Assembly: GCA_000697335.1 (NCBI GenBank)
Contig: JNEM01010774.1
Span: forward strand, 1 to 10,589
Length of the DNA stretch: 10,589 nucleotides
From: Conidiobolus incongruus B7586
Taxonomy: Eukaryota > Entomophthoromycota > Entomophthoromycetes > Entomophthorales > Conidiobolaceae
Direction: 5' to 3'
The notes beneath the pieces are model-generated. The model searched no databases, was not told the DNA's origin, and was given only the letters and a program-made list of their open reading frames with translations. Shown one piece after another: positions 1 through 7,670 of the stretch (positions are counted from its first letter, which is position 1; every line of letters begins with the position of its first letter). The translations under genes and the position numbers were made by a program.

Positions 1-2549
1 ATTTAATTTTAAACTTAAATATTTTAAAATTATAAAAAGATATAATATTAATATAAAAATATAGAAAAAATTACAAAATTATATAAAAAAATTAATCAAT
101 ATAAATATTATTATATATACTTTATTTTATAATTAATGTTATTTATATTTTAAAAAAACACCCTTAATTAAAAAAATCTTAGTATAAGTGAATAACAACA
201 GTTGAGGGTAGAGGAAGCAAGTTTTTCAACATTTTAGGAAATATATGATAACTGGATCCTTCAGTATTAAGGTGTTAACTAATAATAATAAGAAATATAT
301 TAATAGTTAAGCAAAAGGTTTATTTGTATAAGAAGTAATATAAGCTAAAGTCCCAGTTAGAGAGAAAAATCTGAGTCCTTCTTATAGCTAAGTAGAATAT
401 ATACACATAAGTATATAAGGCTAAGTAATAATAAAGTTACTCAGATATAGGGATTTGTAAAATATTGATAAAACTTAATTTGGATAATTAAGTCTTTAGT
501 AGTAAATTAGAGTGAGGAAAAATATCAATTAAATAGCAATTATTATAATACTTATACTTACTATAAAATTAAATAAAAGTTTTAATATTATTATTATAGT
601 TAAATTAAAACTAATTAAAATAAAATTATTGAATTTAATAAAACAAAAATATATTTTAGTAGATTTAATAAAAAAGTTAAATATTTCAAAAAAAAAAATT
701 AAAAAATTATTTTATAATCATTAATATTATTTTACTCTGAAAATATAATGGTGGGTTAATTATAATTTAAAAATATATGTTATCTTTTAGTATAAAGTAT
801 TTTTATAAAGTTAATAAAAGAATTAATATTAAAATATACTAAAATATTTTATATAACAAATTAAAAAAAATATTAAATAATATAACCTAAATAAATCAGA
901 TATTATTTTTTAATAAATAATACCTTTTATTATATTATTATTTTTATTATCAAATAGTTTAAAAAAATTAATAGTAATGAAATAATTTCTTTAATCTTTT
1001 AATTTTAATATAATTAAATACCTTTCAGATTAGTTAAAAGAATAATTAAAGCTTTCCTATTCATAAAAAATTTAAATAAGCTTTAGGAATATATTTAAGA
1101 AGCTTAAAACAAAATGAATTTTTTTAATATAAGAAATTAATTAACTTTATACCTTATAAACTTAAGGAATTTAAAAAAACAAAAGATAAATATATCAAAT
1201 TTTAATTTTCTTTTTATAACCAAAATATATCATTTTATAAATTATTTTAAATAAAGTTTAAATTTTAATATATCAATAAAAAATTAATATAATTTAATCA
1301 AATATATTTAATTATAATTTTATAACTTATTTTTACAAGCCAATATAAAGTTTAAAACTATTTGTACTTTATTTATTTTGTATATATATTTTTTTCTGAA
1401 ATTAATAATATTTTTGAAATATCTAAAATTAATAAATTTTATATTTTGTCAATTTTAAAGTAAAAAAATATAAATTTGATATATAGATAATAATATATAT
1501 TATTTGGAATATTTTAAGAAATTATAAAGATTAAAACTATATTTTGAATTCATATTATTTAATATATTAAATTTAATTGATATCTTTAGTGTTTTTTATT
1601 ATCTTTCATAATATAATCAAGATGATTCTCAAACATATATAGTAAATAAATATATTATCAAATTTAATTAATATTGATTAAAAATTAAATATTAGTATAC
1701 TCCAAATTGGAAATATTTAACTTTAAATAGTATAAATAATACTTAAATTGGTAATTTTAGATTATTAGGATTGTTTTATATAATACTTAAAAACAATATA
1801 TATAAATAATATATTTCTTAGAAATTAGATATGGATCTAAACCAGACTAAAAAATAATTAATATAATTTAAGATATAAATTTTTCTATAAAACTAAAAAA
1901 ATTATTTCATGATCACCAAAGCAAGAAAATAAGATATTATGACCTAATCAATATTAGTACTTTTTAATTGCTATAAAATGGATGAAAATTTTATACTAAT
2001 AAAACAAGTATTACATATGCTTTTAAAGTGAATACCATATCCTCCAAATATTTTCAAGATACTAAATTATTAAACATTCAATACTTGAAAAATATAATAA
2101 TATAAACCTCGTTATTAAAAATTGAAAGTTAATTTTATCAGAATTTGAATAAAACTTAAAATTCACTATAAATATTACATATATATTCTCCAATGGGAAG
2201 AATAGATAAATTATATATTTTATAAAATATGATTTTGATATAATATATAAACTACTTCCATTATAATAACTACATAATGATAATATGGCCATGGTTTTAT
2301 TAATAATTGTTTTCACGTACTTGAATTTTTAGTAGAGCTTAATTAACAATACATCTTTTAATCCAATTTTCACAAACATTAGAATAAAGATAATTAATAC
2401 TTGGTTAACTAAACAATTTTCAATAAATATGATTGAATTAATTAATTTTTACCTAAAATACATTGCGCTAAAAGACTCTTAATATTTTGTCAATAAATAT
2501 AATTATAGAAATGATAGGTAACTACAACTAAATCAATATTTCATCATAT
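1..2549. other. AT-rich gene-free spacer
   Basis: I see no convincing gene here. The sequence is mostly A/T runs, and the only longer open frame (minus strand, 2062-2316) is low-complexity Ile/Tyr/Phe/Lys of the kind AT-rich DNA gives by chance. Reading line by line I found no CpG from position 1 to about 2109, which is fewer than even the low C and G content would predict; this fits long-term methylation or RIP-like decay. One stretch, about 200-560, is visibly richer in G and C than its surroundings and is listed separately as a probable decayed LTR. No tRNA or rRNA signature was seen. Confidence 0.7.
226..562 (-). mobile_element. Probable old, decayed solo LTR
   Basis: This is a fossil LTR candidate in reverse orientation, proposed because landmarks fall at the same distances as in the two clearer LTRs of this window. 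Counting from the 5' end (562) on the minus strand, a TATATATT box lies about 159 bases in (161-162 in the others), a CTGGG-type hairpin remnant about 206 in (208-209), AATAAA 238 in (237-238), and a TTTCC near the 3' end about 321 in (317-318). It is strongly AT-shifted, contains no CpG and looks broken and old. The ends are approximate, and no internal retrotransposon region is present. Confidence 0.45.
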
Positions 2550-2559
2550 ATTTTAATAT

Positions 2560-2893
2560 TGTCACGAGTCAGGAGACTCTTCTCCTACTAAATATGCCTA
2601 TATCAACTGAATATTAGGGTCATTATCTCCTCAATGATCTGCCGCTTCAGCTATATCCTTTAATTAGCTAATGATACAAGCCACCGGGAAACACCATAAA
2701 TCTCCTTACCCTATTAAGTCTATACAAAACCCGGAATCAGAGCTATCCTCAAGACGACGAGCTCGACCTGGGTCCTCCCAGCTGTCTCTTTTAAACCAAT
2801 AAACTTCCTCTCTCACTAGCAGTTACCTGCAATTTCCCAGATCTCCCTCTGGTATTTAAATTAACCCGAACACGGCTTTTCCAACTCCTGTTA
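2560..2893 (+). mobile_element. Solo LTR of an LTR retrotransposon
   Basis: This is a GC-richer island with LTR layout: it begins TGTCACGAG, has a near-terminal hairpin (GAGTC-AGGA-GACTC, 2566-2579), a TATA-like TATACAAAA at 2721, a second hairpin (CTGGG-TCCT-CCCAG, 2768-2781) and AATAAA at 2798-2803. Spacing of these parts matches the element at 9511-9844 almost base for base, and both come out near 334 bp. The TGTCACGA-type start is common among Ty3/Gypsy LTRs, so that superfamily is likely but unproven. No gag or pol lies beside it, so it is a solo remnant. It keeps many CpGs, unlike the spacer to its left, suggesting a younger age. The right end is set by the matching length and the drop in GC, and is uncertain by tens of bases. 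Confidence 0.65.
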
Positions 2894-2919
2894 AATAATG
2901 TTTGAAACATTGAAAAATA

Positions 2920-3636
2920 TTAAACCAAAATTAGATCAATATGGGCTTTAATAAATGTTGTAATATGGCATGAGCTTTCACAATTGGTTGAAACATAATC
3001 AGAAAAAATCACAATAAAACACTTTTTCGAAAGCTCTTCATTTTCAGGTAAAAAACTGTTATGTAAACAGACTTGCTATTTTGTTGATATTTTAAAAGCC
3101 TAATTCCATTAAATTAATATTAAACTAAGGTTTTTAATTAATGTGATGGTATTATTTTGATTATTGGATGGTTAACATAAAAGTAATGCAAAAAATCTGA
3201 TTTTGATGATTTTATTAAAAGGCATAATCTCAACCCAATTGACCAAGGAAAAATTAACCAATTATTTTAAACAATTATGTAATAAATGAATAATATCATT
3301 ATGATCAGGTGGATAGGAAAAATTATGCACTTCAATAAAGTTGAGGAAAGCAATTTATGCAATTAAACATTTAGTACATGTACCTTGAAGGTTAAAAAAT
3401 TAAATTCGAATTTACCTCCTTTAATCAAATGATTTGTTTTTTTTGAAAATGAGATGATGATATTGATAATCTTTGACAAAAAATCTAACACTTAAAAAAA
3501 TTTCCTTTGTTATAGTTTTCATATAATCACAATCAATATACATTTTCATTCTATAATACGCAGTTTTTGGAATTTTTGTTGATATGTGATATACATCACT
3601 TGATTTTATTAAATCATAATTGTTTCTTTTTTTCAT
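2920..3636 (-). pseudogene. Unrecognised, possibly decayed coding-like region
   Basis: I do not recognise this. On the minus strand there is a 71-codon open frame with an ATG at 3634-3636 (ending at 3421), rich in Lys, Tyr, His and Met. Further along the same strand there are shorter Met-less open stretches (about 3262-3354 and 2920-3075) whose translations look more protein-like than their AT-rich surroundings, for example FSYPPDHNDIIHLLHNC and PENEELSKKCFIVIFSDY. They could be exons of a small divergent gene, remains of a dead one, or chance. No known domain was identified. A minus-strand gene here would be divergent from the first ZIP gene. The zinc-type palindrome at 3382-3392 falls inside this stretch. 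Confidence 0.22.
3382..3392 (+). promoter_or_regulatory. Perfect ACCTTNAAGGT palindrome (ZRE-like)
   Basis: The bases ACCTTGAAGGT match the zinc-responsive element bound by the yeast activator Zap1 (ACCTTNAAGGT) at every specified position. The site lies about 570 bp upstream of the first ZIP transporter start codon and overlaps a second perfect palindrome, GTACATGTAC (3374-3383). I found no other copy in the window. Yeast ZRT3 and ZRT1 are Zap1 targets, so the location makes sense, but conservation of this specificity in this fungus is inference, and the distance is rather long. Confidence 0.5.
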
Positions 3637-3842
3637 GTTTGGTTGGATTATTAATTCAAATTGATAATTTAGAATCTGAATTACTTTATTTGGTTAAGTA
3701 CTTGATTGAATTATAACTTTGTCCTATAAGGTACACATTACACCAATTAACCTAAAAACATATATAATGCACTAGAGTTCATCGATATTCAGGGATTTAA
3801 ATTCTTTTATCAACTTATTAGTATACTTGATACATATTCTTG

Positions 3843-3928
3843 TTATCTGTGGTAGCTTTTTCTTTATCTTTAATTAGTTTTTCTTCAGTTTATCAGTAGA
3901 TAACATATACATTTACAGAAGAGTTATC
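3843..3928. promoter_or_regulatory. Cluster of five WGATAA motifs
   Basis: Five GATA-factor cores lie 34-119 bp before the first ZIP start codon: TTATCT at 3843, TTATCT at 3864, TTATCA at 3890, AGATAA at 3898-3903 and TTATCT at 3924. The third and fourth form an inverted pair, TTATC-AGTA-GATAA (3890-3903). GATA factors in fungi govern nitrogen use and iron homeostasis. The spacer before the second ZIP gene (5431-5695) has no such core, so the two paralogs may differ in control. Confidence 0.4.
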
Positions 3929-3961
3929 TAATTACATTACAAATCTTATATTATATAAATT

Positions 3962-5430
3962 ATGTTGATACTAGAAGATCTTATGAATAACGACTTATTG
4001 TTTTCCTGGTTACTTATTTTAGGCTTTAGTTTAGCTTCGGTTTTAGGAGGTAAATTCTTAATCAATTTGTCACTTTATACGATACTAATTAACTTCTTTT
4101 AGCATCTTTGGTATTTGTTGATTTACTCTTTGGAAGTGGTGTTGAGACAACGAAAAGCTGGTTGAAGTACGCTTGGCCACTTTCTGGTGGTATACTGGTA
4201 AGTTTCTTTTTTTATTTACTAGACAGAAAATTAAGTTTGACTGAAAAGTGTGATATACCTTTTAAAAATTTTTAACAGTTTTTCTCTACATATTTAGTAT
4301 TTTTCTTGCTTTATTTAAATAGAATTGTTTCGAATTCCAAAACTAATATCTTTTCTTAGTTGTATAGTACACAGTTTTCACTAGTCCCTCATGCTTTCGA
4401 AAAACTGGCCAGCGTGCCCTACTTTGAGAAATTTCCAGTGTTCTATTTTGGGATGTTTTATTTAATGGGAATATTATGTACCCATTTGATGAGTGCATTA
4501 GTAAACTGTATCGCTCCTTCTGCCATCGATACTTGTGAGTCTCACTCTCACTCCCATCCTCATGATCAAGCTCATTCACATAGTCACTCACACACAAGCT
4601 CTCTTCCACATTCGAAAGTTGATATCGAATTGGGCAAACCATTTAACCATGAGGAAAATTCCAAGGACAGCGCTAGAATAGAATGTTCTCAAATCAACTC
4701 TATTCAAATCAAACATTATGGCACTATGTCAGATCATTCTCTAAAGTGTTCTGATTACGAAGTTTCTTCCTCATCGACACCTAAACCACATATCTGCACT
4801 TGCAACAAAACGTCATTAGACCAAATCTGCAAGAACATTCCATATCCTGATTACAGAAGAATGTCCATCATTTCCAACAAATCAGATCACGAAATACCAT
4901 TGACTACACAACCTTCATACTCTCATCAAGGCCAACAGACACAGAAGCTTGGGTGGAAAATCAGTATTCAAACAGCTGTTGCTGTTGCTTGTCACAAATT
5001 CCCCGAAGGTTTATTGATGATTATCGGTAGTTCTGCTAATCAGAAGCTTGGCTGGAATCTATTTTTGGGATTGTTCATCCACAACTTTCCTGAAGGCTTC
5101 ACATTGGCTATTCCTATGTTGATGAGTACTGGATCCAGGATAAAAGCATTCCTATTTGCGGCTGCTATCGGAGGTCTTACACAGCCCATAGGCGGCCTTA
5201 TTGGCACTGTCCTAGTCGACTCAATCAACCCAGATAGTTTCAAGCTCTTTAACGCAGTCATCCTATCATCCGTCAGTGGCATGATGCTAACAGTAGTACT
5301 CCAATGTATTCGTAGTATTTCCCAAAGTTATTTTGAAAAAGAAGCAAAACTCAAATACTTATTAATTTCATTTTGTACAGGATTAATCGGGATGATATCG
5401 TTAAATTATTTAATTAATCAATTAATGTAA
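3962..5430 (+). CDS. ZIP-family zinc transporter, paralog 1
   Basis: Predicted to move Zn2+ (perhaps Fe2+) into the cytosol across a membrane; the TM4-TM5 signatures recall the vacuolar Zrt3 type more than plasma-membrane Zrt1, so release from the vacuole is a reasonable guess. Exons are 3962-4049, 4103-4197 and 4360-5430 (417 aa); introns of 53 and 162 bp carry GTAAATT/GTAAGT donors and TACTAAT/ACTAAT branch-like motifs. An in-frame TAA at 3956-3958 supports this ATG, although M8 is an alternative. Hydrophobic TM1 is at about 12-39, TM2 about 50-72 and TM3 about 89-113. A long cytosol-type loop (about 115-255) has a His-rich tract (123-145, repeated SH pairs) and a Cys cluster (HICTC, about 205-209). 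Metal-site helices carry HKFPEG (H273, E277) and HNFPEG (H302, N303, E306), followed by further membrane segments to the C terminus. A possible AATAAA poly(A) signal lies at 5469-5474. The downstream neighbour is its paralog. Confidence 0.9.
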
Positions 5431-5695
5431 TTTTAAAATATTCTTATTCTGTAATATTATTAAAAATTAATAAAATTGTTCAATATTAAAATAAATTAAT
5501 TTAGATATTTTATGTTTAAAATTAGTTAAATTTGCCATTTTATTTAAATATTCCCCGATTTTATTAGAAAGTGCCAATTTACCATAATTTGAATTGCATT
5601 AAACTTGTATTAAGGAAATTATATAAGAATCCAGGTTATTCAATAATACCCAAGTATCATAAAATATAACATAAATTTAAAAATAATAAGTATTA
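5431..5695. other. Spacer between the two ZIP genes
   Basis: This AT-rich spacer of 265 bp should hold the 3' end of paralog 1 (AATAAA at 5469-5474) and the promoter of paralog 2. It contains no WGATAA core and no ZRE-like palindrome, in contrast to the DNA before paralog 1. Confidence 0.6.
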
Positions 5696-6845
5696 ATGAG
5701 CTCTAATTGGGAAAATATTCAATCTAACGAATTATTAATTTCTTGGTTATTAATTTTTGGCAATAGTTTTGCTTCAGTACTTGGAGGTAAGAAGCAAAGA
5801 ACAAAATAAGTTTAATTACCAATAATTTATATTATTTTAGCTTCATTCGTTTACTTAGATTTACTATTCAAAAACTCTAAGAACTCTACAGAGCGTTGGA
5901 TCGTTTACGGTTGGCCCATATCGGGTGGTATTTTATTTTATAGTACACAATTCTCACTGTTACCCCATACATACGAACATTTACAAAAGGTTGAAAGGTT
6001 TCAAAATTACCCACTATTATTTCTCATTATTTTTTATTTCTGTGGTTTGTTTTTAACTTTATTCTTATCACGGTTTGTAACAAGCGTTACCCCTAAAGCT
6101 ATTCACGGTTGTGAACACAATCACGGTAGTGATAGAAAAACAAGTCATGATATTGATGAGGAAATTAGTGATGAGATGACTTTGATTGAAAATGATACTT
6201 TTAACGAAAATGGTATCGAATTGGAAGATAGAAATACCACAACATCTTTAGGTATACCTTAAAATTTAACGATTATATTTGAATAACTGAATTTTATGAC
6301 AAAAATTAGACAAACATTATCACCAATCCCATATCGACGAAGAAATGAAAAATATCAGCTGGAAAATAGCTATTCAAACAGCGATCGCCATCAGTTGCCA
6401 CAAACTTCCAGAAGGTTTAATTATGATTATGAGAAATTCGGCAGGTAGCAACCTTGGTCTCAGTATCTTCATAGGTCTCTTCATTCACAATATTCCTGAG
6501 GGTTTTACACTTGCTATTCCAATGCTAATGATGACAGGTTCTAGAGCTAAAGCTTTCTTATTTGCAGCTGCTATCGGTGGTTTATGTCAACCAATTGGAG
6601 GTTTCATTGGTACTTTATTATTGGGAACCGTAGATCCTAACAGCTTTCAATTGATGAATGGCGTTGTGTTGGGCATGGTGAGTGGTATGATGTTGACAGT
6701 CATTATCGAGTGTGTGAAGAGTATCTATCAAAGCTATCGCAAGAAGAATCAAAATTTCAAATACTTAGTTTTATGTTTTATAATGGGATTTTTGGTAATG
6801 CTAATTATTGGTAGTTTGGTTGGACATGATGACGATGATGATTAA
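5696..6845 (+). CDS. ZIP-family zinc transporter, paralog 2
   Basis: A second divalent-metal (probably Zn2+) transporter, a tandem duplicate of the gene at 3962-5430. Exons are 5696-5786, 5841-6251 and 6310-6845 (345 aa), with GTAAG and GTATAC donors and a TAACTGA branch-like motif in the second intron. An in-frame TAA at 5687-5689 precedes the ATG. The N terminus (ELLISWLLIFGNSFASVLG) aligns with paralog 1 (DLLFSWLLILGFSLASVLG). The central loop is about 70 residues shorter, with only a weak His stretch (HGCEHNH, 119-125) followed by an acidic section. Metal-site helices carry HKLPEG (H198, E202) and HNIPEG (H227, N228, E231); LAIPMLM and AKAFLFAAAIGGL are almost unchanged from paralog 1. 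It ends in GHDDDDD, which paralog 1 lacks. The first intron is shared in position and phase with paralog 1; the second is not. Specificity cannot be told from sequence. Confidence 0.9.
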
Positions 6846-7670
6846 GGGATGTAGATTTATATTAAACAATTAAAAAATCCCCCTTTTGAACTTTAATATT
6901 ATAATAATTAGTTTAATGTATTACTAGTCGCTCTACTCAAATAAGTATTATAATAATATTTTAAAATTTTAAATTGTAATAAAATATAATACTAATTTTA
7001 GCTCTCCATCACAATCTATACATTATATCTTAATAAAATATTAATTTGATTATATTAACCTATAAGATTATTTAAATCTAAAAATATATTTATTAATTAA
7101 TATCAATTGAATTAATGACAAATTAAAAAATAAATTTATTATTAAATTATCAACAAGCATAAATTATATTTTTAAATTATTCGTTTAATGAAATACTTTC
7201 TACAATGTTTCCTTTGAAAATTTTACTTTTAATAAATATTTTTTAGCCCCTTTTCAATTTAAGAATCCTCCAAAATTAATATTAATTATTTATAATACGC
7301 CCCTCAATTCAATTTCAACAAAAAATTTTAATGACGTTTTGTTAAATTATTACTAATAATTAACTAATAACTTATCGACCAATCAAAATCTTTAAAATTA
7401 TCAGATTAATGTAAATTTACTTAATATAATAATCTCTTTCAATAATTATCTGATAAAAAATCCCAAAATTAATCCCATTTTATTCAATTTATCCATTAGG
7501 AGTTTCAATATTTCAATATAAAATTATCAGATTATTAAAATTTATATTATAACATCTTAATTGTAAATAATTCTTCTCTCTTTGTAAAATTAAAGTGAAT
7601 ATTATTTAAAATACAAGATTTGATATTGTATTTTCGAATAATTTTATTAAAATTTAATTTTATAATTAAA
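6846..7670. other. Intergenic region and MFS promoter
   Basis: This 825 bp AT-rich spacer has no supported gene. The first half, to about 7190, probably holds the 3' end of ZIP paralog 2, with an AATAAA near 6979. The second half is notably C-over-G skewed on this strand and carries two CCCCT tracts (7247-7251 and 7300-7304), which resemble stress-response elements but are too short to claim. The three ATCWGATAA sites are listed separately. A 16-bp direct repeat, TAAAATTATCAGATTA, occurs at 7393-7408 and 7519-7534 and includes two of those sites. Confidence 0.6.
7398..7532. promoter_or_regulatory. Three iron-type GATA sites (ATCWGATAA)
   Basis: Exact ATCTGATAA occurs on the minus strand at 7398-7406 and 7524-7532 and on the plus strand at 7448-7456, ending 139-273 bp before the MFS start codon. 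ATC(A/T)GATAA is the consensus of fungal iron-responsive GATA repressors (Fep1, Urbs1, SRE/SreA), which switch off siderophore synthesis and uptake genes in iron-replete cells. Weaker GATA cores lie nearby at 7372 and 7489. Repression of the downstream transporter by iron is therefore predicted, by inference. Confidence 0.6.

Noticed and set aside
2062-2316. 84-codon minus-strand open frame
   Set aside because: Low-complexity Ile/Tyr/Phe/Lys translation in AT-rich spacer, with no recognisable domain; chance frame.
4343-4642. 99-codon minus-strand open frame
   Set aside because: It is antisense to ZIP paralog 1 exon 3 and overlaps the His-repeat region; a shadow of the real gene.
6047-6262. 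Stand-alone small protein starting at 6047
   Set aside because: It is the end of exon 2 of ZIP paralog 2 plus read-through into its second intron; the frame joins cleanly to exon 3.
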